64,000 nucleotides of DNA from Mobilitalea torta. GTDB lineage: Bacteria > Bacillota > Clostridia > Lachnospirales > Lachnospiraceae. Positions within the stretch are counted from its first letter, which is position 1, and every line of letters begins with the position of its first letter. The notes beneath the pieces are model-generated. The model made no database searches. It was given only the letters and a program-made list of their open reading frames with translations, and was not told the DNA's origin. This document shows, piece after piece, positions 43,939 to 52,940 of the stretch. The stretch covers positions 62,001-126,000 of the forward strand of contig NZ_JBNPXH010000005.1 of the NCBI RefSeq assembly GCF_050433395.1, written 5' to 3'. The position numbers and the translations under genes were made by a program.

Positions 43939-46473
43939 ATGGAAAGGCAGAATAAAACCGGTTCATTTAAGAACGTGAAAGTTATTTTGTTTTTTATCAT
44001 CTTAGGCTTTACTGCACTGCTGTCGGCAAAGACAGGTGCAGCCGAGGAGAATACCGTATATAAGGATGGCATCTATTGCTATAAAGTCCTGAATGAGGAG
44101 CAGAAAGAAGCGGCGCTGATTGGTCTGGATAGCACAAAGGTTATAAAAGAGTTATTCATTCCGGGCTCTGTAATAATTAACGGATCAGAATACAGGATTT
44201 CGGCTATGAGTATTGACTGGCTCTATTCCCATAAGCCATATGATGCATTTTATCAAGGTGTCACAAAACTTAGCTTTGCAGAAAATTTTTCAGGAACACT
44301 GACTATATATCAGGGGCAATTTAAGAATCTGAGTACCATAGAGTTCCGGGGCAAATCGGTACCGGAAGAAATTAATGTAAGCTTAACTAACCTTTCCTTC
44401 CGCTCTGATTTTTTCTTTATCGTTCCGAAAGGCATGGAAACAGCATATTCCAAGGTAATTCACGAATATATGAACTATGGTGTCTGGAGTGACCTTTATG
44501 AGAAGACGATTGATTTGACGCCCACAATTGCAGATGCCGAAACGTCGAATATAGAATATGGATGCTTTTCTATGGATGGTTTGATTTATCAGGTTATCTC
44601 TTCGGCAAAAGGAAAAACCGGAGCAGTACAGCTTATCGGAGTTACGGGCAGGCTTGATTACTCCTATCTTACACTTCCGGAAAAAGTCACCAATAACGGC
44701 TATACCTATAAGCTGACAAAGCTATGTAGGTTTGGTTTAATTGCCTGCGGAGCTACCGCTGTTAAAGTTCCGGATAGTGTGACAGAGATGGAATCGGGGG
44801 TATTTGACTATAAGGTGGAGCTTCTTTATTTATCAAAAAATTGCAGGATCATACCTTCTTTTTTGACTACCGATGAGAATCATGCCAGTAATCTCCGGTT
44901 CGTTTCTATTCCCGAAGGAGTGACCACCATTTCAGCCCGGGCATTTTACGGTAGTTCGGAAAATGAAAACAGCATTATTTTACCGGCAACAATTAAAACC
45001 TTAGGTGAAGGCTCACTGAAAGGCTTTGATCTTGTAACCTTCCTGAATAAAAAACCAATCAATAATATTTCTTCGGCCATCAAAAGCGGCGCCACGGTTA
45101 AAGTAAATAAAGCTTCCGTTTCCACCTACAAAGCATTGCTTGGAAGTAAAGCCAAGGTGATTGAAGCTAAAAACGTCGTTAAGGCTGCAAAGCTTTCCGT
45201 AAGTAAGAACAGCATGCAGTTGGATACCTATAAAACCTATAGGCTGACCGGTACACTGACGAAGGGCTCCAATGAAACAGTATTCTGGCTTTCCTCTGAT
45301 CCGGATATTTTCGAGTTGTCAAGTAACGGCACCATTAATCCGAAGCAGGCAGGCACCGCATATGCGATAGCTTATACAAGAACCTCGGGCCTTCTTAAGG
45401 CAGTCAAGGTTACGGTGGCAAATAAGCTCATTACGAAAGATATCTATACTTACCGTATCAACAATGCAAAGCTTAAGACAGTTTCTTTGTATTCCGTAAA
45501 ACCTAAGGAAACGACGAAAGAACTGAGCATTCCGGAAACGGTTTCCTTTGGTAATGCAAGCTATAAGGTAACCGGCGCATGCGCAGATCCGGACCATCCG
45601 GAGCTTCCGATTATCAGTGATAAATATGCAGAAAATAAAATTACGAAGATTACCTTCCCGAAGACAATTACGGGAGAAGTCGGTTACCTCGGTATATTGA
45701 AAAACATGAAAAACATTGTGTTTTTGGGCACGAAACCGCCTGAATGGATTAAAAGCTGGAATGGAGACGGCGGTCTGCTATCCTTCCAGGCAGTGATCTA
45801 TGTCCCCAAAAACTGTGTAAATGCATATAATAAAGTAATTCTATACAGCTATGGAATTTCGGAAGAGCCTTATTCCGCTTCTAATTACAGCTATTTATAT
45901 GCGGATTTTCAGATACTGGAAAATGGAAGCACCCAGTTTGACAGGTTTATCGAGGATGGGATATTATATCGGGTTACCAAAAAAGCAGGATTAAAAAATG
46001 GCACAGTGGCTGTGGCAGGCGCAGATGTAAAATTGAAAGAAATAAAAATAAAATCTACAGTAAAACACGGTAGTTATAGCTATGACGTAACACAGATCAA
46101 CTTCGGTGCATTCCGTGAATGCAGTGCTGAAGCGATTATTCTGAATGATTCTGTCACCAAGGTCGAATTAGCAGTATTTGGCGAAAAAGTCAAACATATC
46201 GTATGGTCCAAGAATTGTAAGACAATTGATTCAGGAATCTTCTCACTGTCAAACGACTTTTACCATCTGAATGATAATGAACAGCAAGAACTTTTGGCAA
46301 AAAATAATTATTATGCGCTTGAAACCTTTATCATTCCTTTCGGGGTTACCAAGATTGAACCGATGGTATTTGACTCCGGCTTTGGAAATGTAAAATCCAT
46401 TACGGTTCCTGCTTCGGTAACAAAAATAGGACAGGATGCATTTAGGAGCATTACAGAAGTGCTTTATGAATAG
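43939..46473 (+). CDS. BspA-like leucine-rich-repeat surface protein with an Ig-like domain
   Basis: The 844-residue protein has a signal-peptide-like start (hydrophobic residues about 14-32). It has two or three BspA-type LRR_5 blocks with the phrases LSIPETVSFGNASYKVT, ITKITFPKTITGE, and VKSITVPASVTKIGQDAF. A Big_2-like domain lies at about residues 413-500 (VSKNSMQLDTYKTYRL, then ELSSNGTINPKQAGTA). No anchor motif is visible. The start at 43939 follows AAAGGAG at a distance of 11. It is the only sizeable gene between the tRNA 3'-end copy (43543) and tRNA-Trp (46535), and it is followed by a strong terminator. Confidence 0.85.
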   Translation: MERQNKTGSFKNVKVILFFIILGFTALLSAKTGAAEENTVYKDGIYCYKVLNEEQKEAALIGLDSTKVIKELFIPGSVIINGSEYRISAMSIDWLYSHKPYDAFYQGVTKLSFAENFSGTLTIYQGQFKNLSTIEFRGKSVPEEINVSLTNLSFRSDFFFIVPKGMETAYSKVIHEYMNYGVWSDLYEKTIDLTPTIADAETSNIEYGCFSMDGLIYQVISSAKGKTGAVQLIGVTGRLDYSYLTLPEKVTNNGYTYKLTKLCRFGLIACGATAVKVPDSVTEMESGVFDYKVELLYLSKNCRIIPSFLTTDENHASNLRFVSIPEGVTTISARAFYGSSENENSIILPATIKTLGEGSLKGFDLVTFLNKKPINNISSAIKSGATVKVNKASVSTYKALLGSKAKVIEAKNVVKAAKLSVSKNSMQLDTYKTYRLTGTLTKGSNETVFWLSSDPDIFELSSNGTINPKQAGTAYAIAYTRTSGLLKAVKVTVANKLITKDIYTYRINNAKLKTVSLYSVKPKETTKELSIPETVSFGNASYKVTGACADPDHPELPIISDKYAENKITKITFPKTITGEVGYLGILKNMKNIVFLGTKPPEWIKSWNGDGGLLSFQAVIYVPKNCVNAYNKVILYSYGISEEPYSASNYSYLYADFQILENGSTQFDRFIEDGILYRVTKKAGLKNGTVAVAGADVKLKEIKIKSTVKHGSYSYDVTQINFGAFRECSAEAIILNDSVTKVELAVFGEKVKHIVWSKNCKTIDSGIFSLSNDFYHLNDNEQQELLAKNNYYALETFIIPFGVTKIEPMVFDSGFGNVKSITVPASVTKIGQDAFRSITEVLYE

Positions 46474-46474
46474 A

Positions 46475-46511
46475 AAAAGGCCCTGAAACCATTGGTTTTA
46501 GGGCTTTTTAA
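46475..46511 (+). terminator. Intrinsic terminator after the BspA-like gene
   Basis: AAAAAGGCCCT-GAAACC pairs with GGTTT-T-AGGGCTTTTT, ending in five T. The stem is A/T-flanked on both sides, so it could work in both directions. Confidence 0.9.
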
Positions 46512-46534
46512 TGTGTCCTTCAGGACACTATCTA

Positions 46535-46607
46535 CAGGGGCAGTAGGATTTGAACCCACGACCTGCGGTTTTGGAGACCGTTATTCTACCAGCTGAACTA
46601 TACCCCT
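46535..46607 (-). tRNA. tRNA-Trp (anticodon CCA)
   Basis: Read on the minus strand, the 73 bases begin AGGGGTATAGTTC and fold as a cloverleaf. The acceptor stem is AGGGGTA with TGCCCCT (one G-T pair). The anticodon loop is CTCCAAA (anticodon CCA), and the T-arm is GTGGG-TTCAAAT-CCTAC. The discriminator base is G, as usual for tRNA-Trp. CCA is not encoded. Its 3' end is repeated at 43543-43567. Confidence 0.93.
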
Positions 46608-46721
46608 AATTTCTATTGCCTTATCATAGTACTATGAATTGTTGTAATTGTCAACATAATTTTAATGTTTTCCTTAAAATTCTTAAAATTCTCCTATCTC
46701 ATCCACAACCGTCTTTTACTA

Positions 46722-47507
46722 TCACATACCCAGCTTTCTTCTTTTTATCCACTCCGCAGATTCCTTTAATCCTGCCACATTCTTCGTCTCAAGCACCACA
46801 CGGCAATTCTGTTTATCCGCAAGCTCAACATACCCCGGCAAATCCAACTCTCCTGTACCAAGAGGCAGATGATTTCTCATACCCTTCGCATCGTGCATAT
46901 GACAGAGCCTGTCTTTATTCTCCATAATAATTTCTTCGTCACCGCCGCCGATTGCCGCGTTATGTCCAATATCAAAGGTCAGTGCAAACACCTTGCTTTC
47001 CAGTAAAAGAGCAAGACTGCTTTTCGCAAATTCCTCACGGTAGCCGTCCGAATTTTCAACGCATATCCTGATATCCGCTTCTCCGATTGCCTTTTCACAC
47101 TGGTCTCTGAAAGCCGTGAGTTTTGCAAGGTAGGTTTCTCTATATTCATTAAACAGATAAACCCTCTCCTCCGGCAGCGTGAAGTATACCCCCATTGATA
47201 AATGCATATTCAGGACCGGAACATGGAGCCGTTTTGCCGCCTCTATCGTATGTATAACCGTATCTGTATAGGCTTGTGCTATCCTCTCATTGAAATCGCA
47301 GGGGCTCAGTTTTTCATCCAGATGGATGGTGTAATAAATCCCATACCGTTGGGCGATTTCCATAAATATATCTGCTTCCATCCTATCTGCCTGATACTCC
47401 GGCAAATTCATATTCAGCTCTATAAACTGCAGGCCCAGCTCTTTGCAAAGCTTTGCACAGGCTTCAAGGCTTTTCAGCTCGATTAATGTCGGCATACCGA
47501 ATTCCAT
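46722..47507 (-). CDS. Sugar phosphate isomerase/epimerase-like TIM-barrel protein
   Basis: The 261-residue protein matches the AP-endonuclease-2/xylose-isomerase-like superfamily. Likely metal ligands are visible: Glu in FIELNMN, His in YTIHLDE and VLNMHLS, Glu in ICVENSDG, Asp/His in LTFDIGHNA, His in LCHMHDAKG and Glu in VVLETKN. These enzymes interconvert keto and aldo sugars or cut DNA at abasic sites; the substrate here is not known. It ends just upstream of the tRNA gene on the same strand and follows the MmcQ-like gene by 21 bp. Confidence 0.85.
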   Translation of the reverse strand: MEFGMPTLIELKSLEACAKLCKELGLQFIELNMNLPEYQADRMEADIFMEIAQRYGIYYTIHLDEKLSPCDFNERIAQAYTDTVIHTIEAAKRLHVPVLNMHLSMGVYFTLPEERVYLFNEYRETYLAKLTAFRDQCEKAIGEADIRICVENSDGYREEFAKSSLALLLESKVFALTFDIGHNAAIGGGDEEIIMENKDRLCHMHDAKGMRNHLPLGTGELDLPGYVELADKQNCRVVLETKNVAGLKESAEWIKRRKLGM

Positions 47508-47528
47508 ATTGTATTACCCTCACTACCG

Positions 47529-47909
47529 CTAACGGATTTCTTTCTGAATGTATTTGGGAAGCTTGGCGACTACGACTTCATATGCATGATTCATCATTTC
47601 TAAAAGCTCCTCATCCGGCACAGTTCCATCGAGGTTCACCGTATTAAAATAAGGCTGCTGGATGGGAGGACAATGCCAGCCCCGCACTACAGCTCCGGGA
47701 TAAACACTGCGATAAAATTCAGCGGTTTCCGGCGAACAGTTCAGTGTAACCTTTGGCTCACCGTGCAGCATAAAAGGCTGGGCAAAGATCCTGCCTTTTT
47801 CCTGGGACGGAGCCTTCACCTTAATAACCGGATACATCGGGTCAAAGGGGTAATCCAGATATGCGCCAGGTTTGCTCAGACAATATTCTATAATTTCCTG
47901 ATGCGTCAT
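47529..47909 (-). CDS. MmcQ/YjbR family protein
   Basis: The 126-residue protein has the CyaY-like fold family signature. It starts with the helix IIEYCLSKPGAYLDYPF, then IKVKAP, FMLHGEPKVTLNCSPE and RGWHCPPIQQPYFNTVNLDG, and ends with a helix (LLEMMNHAYEVVVAKL). YjbR proteins are DNA-binding-like, but their role is unclear. It lies directly upstream of the TIM-barrel gene. Confidence 0.9.
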   Translation of the reverse strand: MTHQEIIEYCLSKPGAYLDYPFDPMYPVIKVKAPSQEKGRIFAQPFMLHGEPKVTLNCSPETAEFYRSVYPGAVVRGWHCPPIQQPYFNTVNLDGTVPDEELLEMMNHAYEVVVAKLPKYIQKEIR

Positions 47910-48009
47910 TATTATCCTCCGCGGCAGGCCCCATTATATCATCAATTCCGCGGCCCGCTGTTTCCTCATAGTCATATAAGCTGCCATGCATTTCGTTCCT
48001 ACATATGTA

Positions 48010-48477
48010 TTATAAATCTGCCAGAATAAACTCATCACAAGCAACAACCGAGTCGATCTGTTCCATTGTACAGCATACCATTCCCTGCACATCCACAACC
48101 AGCTCCACCTGCTCTGCTACCTCTTCCTCCAGAAGGTGTACAGTTTCATTGATATCTTGGGAATGCTTACCTATCTGACTGAGAGTACTCAAAAGCTCCT
48201 GAATCATCTCTGCTGCCGGCTTCCTCTCTCCCGCTTCCTCCAAAATCATCTCTTCTTCCAAAAGAGCGGTCGAATAACATCCCTGCAGCTGTCCGATCAG
48301 CTTAATCCCCGCCTCGCACAGACCCAGTATCTTATCCGAGAGATTAATGGTCTCATAGGCGTTTTTCTCCAGTTCCGACTGGGAAGACTCCCATTGATCC
48401 ATCCTGTCCGTCATATAGAACAGGCTCTCCTGTGCCTTCGCCAGATACTTCAACCTTTCACTTTCCAGCTCCTTCAT
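48010..48477 (-). CDS. Conserved-looking helical protein of unknown function downstream of radA
   Basis: The 155-residue product is nearly all helix with heptad-like patterns (LLEEEMILEEAGERK; VHLLEEEVAEQVELV). It is strongly acidic, which recalls the cytoplasmic coiled coils of chemoreceptors but lacks their hairpin motif. ATG 48477 is preferred with GGGGG upstream; a start at 48492 has none. It follows radA by 40 bp on the same strand, so it may be the last gene of the mcsA-mcsB-clpC-radA run. I do not recognise the family. Confidence 0.65.
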   Translation of the reverse strand: MKELESERLKYLAKAQESLFYMTDRMDQWESSQSELEKNAYETINLSDKILGLCEAGIKLIGQLQGCYSTALLEEEMILEEAGERKPAAEMIQELLSTLSQIGKHSQDINETVHLLEEEVAEQVELVVDVQGMVCCTMEQIDSVVACDEFILADL

Positions 48478-48517
48478 TTGTAACCCCCACATTCTTCGTA
48501 GAGTAAAATCCCCTATC

Positions 48518-49879
48518 TCAAACGTTGCTGAGTATTCCCATTACTTCACTGATATTCCGGACTCCAATCAATTTTATGCCGTTATTCTTAATGTGTTCCT
48601 TGTTTGCCTGGGGCAGGATGCACCGTTCAAAGCCCATCTTGGCAGCTTCCGCGGCCCGCTGCTCCGCCATGTTCACCGCTCTGATCTCACCGGTCAGGCC
48701 AACCTCCCCGAATACGACGGTTTTATTATCCAGCGCGGCATTCTTATAGCTGGAGAGGAGCGCCGTTACCACCGCCAGATCCAGGGCCGGCTCCGTGATT
48801 CTCATTCCTCCCGCCACATTGACATAAGCGTCGCAATCGGATAATTGTACCCCTGCCCGTTTTTCCAGCACTGCCATCAACAGATTGACCCGGTTATAAT
48901 CCGTACCGGCGGCAGTTCTTCTGGGCATGTTAAAATTCGTCCTGCAAACCAGAGCCTGCACCTCGACCAGAATCGGCCTGGTGCCCTCCATGGAGGCCGC
49001 CACTACCGAACCGGCCTCTCCCTCCGGTCTTCCTTTTAGCATGAATTCTGAAGGATTCTTCACCTCTGCAAGCCCCGAGCCTCGCATCTCAAAGACTCCT
49101 ATCTCGTTGGTGGAGCCGAAGCGGTTCTTGACCGCTCTCAATACCCGGTAGGAAGCATAATTATCCCCTTCAAAATACAGTACGGTGTCCACCATATGTT
49201 CCAGTACTCTGGGACCGGCTACCACACCCTCTTTTGTCACATGTCCTATGATAAAAATAGTAATTCCGGAACCCTTCGCAATCCTCATCAAAGCAGCCGT
49301 CGCTTCTCTTACCTGGCTGACGCTTCCCGGTGCGGCGGCTACCTCTTCTTTGAATACAGTCTGAATGGAATCAATGACCACAATGTCCGGGGTGTGCTTC
49401 TGAATCACCTCGTCTATCATATCCAGGTCCGTCTCACATAAAAGGAGAAGCTCGCCGCCAAACACGCCGAGCCTCTCTGCCCTCATTTTAATTTGGCTTA
49501 GGGATTCCTCCCCTGAGATATATAAAATCTTCTTATTCTGAATTGCAACTTCGCGGCACATCTGAAGCAGCAGGGTGGACTTTCCGATACCCGGATCACC
49601 ACCCACTAAAACCAAACTGCCCCGGACAATCCCTCCGCCCAGAACCCGATCCAGCTCTTCGATTCCGGAGCACAGCCTCAGCTGCTCCTCCGCTTTCACT
49701 TGAGAGATCGGTACCGGCTCCTGATAGTTCCGGATGCCGCCGGCTGCTCTTCCTGGCTTCTTGATCACCGGTTCGTCCACAAAGGTATCCCAGCCCTTGC
49801 AGGCCGGACACTGCCCTGACCATTTTGCCGATTCAAAGCCGCACTCTTTACAGAAAAACACGGTTTTCGTCTTAGCCAT
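48518..49879 (-). CDS. radA: DNA repair protein RadA
   Basis: RadA is a RecA-like helicase that processes recombination branches. The 453-residue protein has an N-terminal zinc finger (CKECGFESAKWSGQCPAC), Walker A (GGDPGIGKST), the RadA motif KNRFGSTNEIGVFEM, and a C-terminal Lon-like domain (CDAYVNVAGGMRI; VVFGEVGLTGEIRAV). It starts one base after the stop of a small gene that separates it from clpC. In Firmicutes it commonly follows clpC, as here. Confidence 0.96.
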   Translation of the reverse strand: MAKTKTVFFCKECGFESAKWSGQCPACKGWDTFVDEPVIKKPGRAAGGIRNYQEPVPISQVKAEEQLRLCSGIEELDRVLGGGIVRGSLVLVGGDPGIGKSTLLLQMCREVAIQNKKILYISGEESLSQIKMRAERLGVFGGELLLLCETDLDMIDEVIQKHTPDIVVIDSIQTVFKEEVAAAPGSVSQVREATAALMRIAKGSGITIFIIGHVTKEGVVAGPRVLEHMVDTVLYFEGDNYASYRVLRAVKNRFGSTNEIGVFEMRGSGLAEVKNPSEFMLKGRPEGEAGSVVAASMEGTRPILVEVQALVCRTNFNMPRRTAAGTDYNRVNLLMAVLEKRAGVQLSDCDAYVNVAGGMRITEPALDLAVVTALLSSYKNAALDNKTVVFGEVGLTGEIRAVNMAEQRAAEAAKMGFERCILPQANKEHIKNNGIKLIGVRNISEVMGILSNV

Positions 49880-49880
49880 T

Positions 49881-50294
49881 CTACAGTTTAACCACCTTTA
49901 CGAAGTCCTTCTCGTCTTCGTTCAACTCCAGGCTTAATACCAGCTTTCCGCCCAGATTCGTCTTCATCTTGCCAAGATTGGTATCATTCCTGTAAATCTC
50001 ATATTCCTTCTCTGCTTCCAGCTCCAGCGTGATCTGGGCCGTGTCCTTACCGGATACTTCAAAGCTGATCTGGTCTTCTTTTGCATCAAGGTGAAATACG
50101 GCAGTACCGGGTACGGATTCGTAGACAAACATCCCATTCTTCTCGAGCTTGGTTATCTCATAGAAAGTTTTTACCTTGTAGATATCCCCCTGGTGCTCGA
50201 AATCGGAAGCCTTTGATTTGACACTCAATGTGTAATTACCAAAGCTGATTGTCCCATCGCTTTCCTTGCGTATTAACTCTTCAACAACTGCCAT
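49881..50294 (-). CDS. Small protein of unknown function between clpC and radA
   Basis: The 137-residue protein is rich in beta strands (ISFGNYTLSVKSKA; ISFEVSGKDTAQITLELE), with no membrane segment or signal peptide. The end (LVLSLELNEDEKDFVKVVKL) and the 'YEIYRNDTNLGKMKTN' turn look like a small beta domain. It lies between clpC and radA with a one-base gap before radA. I recognise no named family. Confidence 0.75.
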   Translation of the reverse strand: MAVVEELIRKESDGTISFGNYTLSVKSKASDFEHQGDIYKVKTFYEITKLEKNGMFVYESVPGTAVFHLDAKEDQISFEVSGKDTAQITLELEAEKEYEIYRNDTNLGKMKTNLGGKLVLSLELNEDEKDFVKVVKL

Positions 50295-50414
50295 TACATG
50301 ACCCTCCTAATTGTATTGAAAACTTGTATTAAAACCTGTTAATAAATTGTTACTCCATTATATATGATATTTCGTCTGAATTCTACCTCAGAATTATTAA
50401 ATTTTTAAATAAAC

Positions 50415-52865
50415 TCACTTCGCCTGCAACACTATTTCATTGTCCAGGAAATCCACATGAACCGTGTCCCCTTCTTTGATGGATCCCGCCAGAATTCCTT
50501 CCGCCAGCTTATCTTCAATATTGGTCTGAATCGCGCGTCTCAGCGGTCTGGCCCCATACTTGGGATCAAAACCAACCTCGGCCAGATGCCCAATTGCCGT
50601 TTCGCCGGTTTCCAGGGTGATGCTCATCTGAGCCTTGCTGCGCTTTGCAATGGTAGCAATCATGATGCCCACGATCTGCTTAATGTTTTCCTTGGTCAGA
50701 GAATGGAATACAATGATTTCATCGATACGGTTGATGAATTCCGGCTTGAAGATTCTCTTCACCTCTTCCATTACCCCATCCTTCATCCGCTTGTAGTCCT
50801 CTTTCTCATCCACTACCGCGGCAAAGCCCAGACGCTTCGGCTCTACAATATTCTGGGCACCTGCATTGGAGGTCATAATAATAATGGTATTCTTAAAGCT
50901 TACCCTTCTGCCCTGGGAGTCGGTGATATGCCCGTCATCCAATACCTGAAGCAGGATATTGAATACATCGGGATGAGCCTTCTCCACCTCGTCAAATAAT
51001 ATGACGGAGTAGGGATTCTGTCTTACCTTCTCGCTCAGCTGTCCGCCTTCGTCGTAGCCCACATATCCCGGAGGAGATCCGATGAGCTTGCTGATACTGT
51101 GCTTCTCCATATATTCGGACATATCAACACGGATAATGGAATTCTCACTGCCGAACATCGCCTCCGCCAGAGCCTTGGACAGCTCTGTCTTACCCACACC
51201 TGTGGGCCCAAGGAACAGGAATGATCCGGTCGGGCGGTTGGGATCCTTCAAGCCTACCCGCCCGCGGCGGATGGCCTTTGCCACTGCTGTCACTGCTTCT
51301 TCCTGTCCTACCACCCTGTTGTGAAGAATGCTTTCCAGATTCTGAAGACGCTCCGTCTCCTCCTCCGCCAGCTTCTTCACCGGTATCTTCGTCCAGCTTG
51401 CCACAATTTCAGCAATCTCATTATCTCCCACTACCAGCTGCTTCTCCTGCCGCTGCTTATCGTCCAGAACCTTCTGCTTCTCCAGCTGTTCTAAAACGCT
51501 TTCCTGCTGCTTCTTAATCTCTCCGGCCTTCTCATAGGCTTCTTCCTTGATGGCTTTCTCTTTCTCGCTTTCCAGGCGCTTGATCTCCTGCTCCAGATCC
51601 TTCAATGCCGGGGAAGAGGTATAGGTGCTGAGGCGAACCTTGGAAGCGGCCTCATCCATCAGGTCAATTGCCTTATCCGGCAGATACCTGTCATTGATGT
51701 AACGGCTGGAAAGCTTTACTGCCGCTTCCAGAGCCGCATCTGTAATGCGTACCTGATGATGGGCTTCGTATTTATCACGCAGACCGAATAGGATCTGAAT
51801 CGCTTCCTCTTCCGAGGGCTCCTCCACCACTACCGGTTGGAATCTGCGTTCCAGAGCGGCATCCTTTTCGATATATTTGCGATATTCTTCTCTGGTGGTT
51901 GCTCCGATGATCTGAAGCTCACCCCTGGCCAGGGAAGGCTTCAGGATATTGGAGGCATCAATGGCTCCTTCCGCTCCTCCAGCCCCGATGATGGTATGAA
52001 TCTCATCAATGAACAGCAGTACATTGCCGTCATTGATCACCTCACTGATTACCTTCTTGATTCTTTCCTCGAATTCACCCCGGTACTTGGAGCCGGCCAC
52101 CATGCCGGACAGATCCAGCGTGACCACCCGCTTTTCCTTAATGGTATCCGGGATATTGCCTTCTACAATTTTTAACGCAAGTCCTTCCGCGATTGCTGTC
52201 TTACCCACCCCCGGCTCTCCTACGAGACAGGGATTGTTCTTCGTCCGGCGGCTGAGAATCTGAACCACTCTCTGAATCTCATTCTCCCGTCCGATGACCG
52301 GGTCCAGCTTGCCCTCTCTTGCATATTCTGTCAGATCCCTGCTGTACTGGTCCAGAGTAGGCGTCGCACTTGCCCTGCCCTTGGTCTTGGCACCCTTCCC
52401 AGCCGAATATTCATTCTTAGCTATGCTGATATCCACTCCTGACGCGGTAAGAATGTCAATGTATACCTTCTGTACATTCACCCCAAGGGTGTTCAGCAGA
52501 CGTACTGCGATGCAGTCCGATTCCTTGATCAGCGCAATGAGAATATGCTCGGTTCCCACCAAGGAAGCCTTGAATTTTGCTGCTTCTTTATAGCTTTGAT
52601 CCAGGATGCGCTTGGATCTGGGAGTAAAAGTGCCCCCATCCATCATTTCCACACCGTTATTGGGTGCGATCAGCTGGTTTACCAGCTCCAAAATCTTATC
52701 GACGGAGACGCCGTTTTCCTCCAGCACTCTTGACGCGATGCTTGGCACCTCCATGAGGCCGATGAGCAGATGCTCTGTCCCGATATAGTTATGGGACAGC
52801 CGGTAGGCAACCTCACGGGCCATATTTATTGCACTTTTTGCATTTTCAGTAAATTTGTCATACAT
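50415..52865 (-). CDS. clpC: AAA+ unfoldase ClpC
   Basis: ClpC unfolds proteins for ClpP and, with McsB, degrades phospho-arginine-marked proteins. The 816-residue protein has the double Clp-N repeat (about 1-145), AAA-1 (GEPGVGKTAIAEGLA), a coiled M-domain (about 400-470, ESEKEKAIKEEAYEKA) and AAA-2 (GPTGVGKTELSKALAEAMF). Sensor and C-terminal parts (ARPLRRAIQTNIEDKLAEGIL) follow. It is third in the run of GntR regulator, mcsA, mcsB and clpC; the start at 52865 follows a GGAGG site, 75 bp after the mcsB stop. Confidence 0.96.
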   Translation of the reverse strand: MYDKFTENAKSAINMAREVAYRLSHNYIGTEHLLIGLMEVPSIASRVLEENGVSVDKILELVNQLIAPNNGVEMMDGGTFTPRSKRILDQSYKEAAKFKASLVGTEHILIALIKESDCIAVRLLNTLGVNVQKVYIDILTASGVDISIAKNEYSAGKGAKTKGRASATPTLDQYSRDLTEYAREGKLDPVIGRENEIQRVVQILSRRTKNNPCLVGEPGVGKTAIAEGLALKIVEGNIPDTIKEKRVVTLDLSGMVAGSKYRGEFEERIKKVISEVINDGNVLLFIDEIHTIIGAGGAEGAIDASNILKPSLARGELQIIGATTREEYRKYIEKDAALERRFQPVVVEEPSEEEAIQILFGLRDKYEAHHQVRITDAALEAAVKLSSRYINDRYLPDKAIDLMDEAASKVRLSTYTSSPALKDLEQEIKRLESEKEKAIKEEAYEKAGEIKKQQESVLEQLEKQKVLDDKQRQEKQLVVGDNEIAEIVASWTKIPVKKLAEEETERLQNLESILHNRVVGQEEAVTAVAKAIRRGRVGLKDPNRPTGSFLFLGPTGVGKTELSKALAEAMFGSENSIIRVDMSEYMEKHSISKLIGSPPGYVGYDEGGQLSEKVRQNPYSVILFDEVEKAHPDVFNILLQVLDDGHITDSQGRRVSFKNTIIIMTSNAGAQNIVEPKRLGFAAVVDEKEDYKRMKDGVMEEVKRIFKPEFINRIDEIIVFHSLTKENIKQIVGIMIATIAKRSKAQMSITLETGETAIGHLAEVGFDPKYGARPLRRAIQTNIEDKLAEGILAGSIKEGDTVHVDFLDNEIVLQAK

Positions 52866-52940
52866 ATTTTGTATCCTCCATTCTTCCTTCCAGGGTACTC
52901 TTTTACGGGAACAAGAAGCATACTCCCGTCACTCCCTCCT

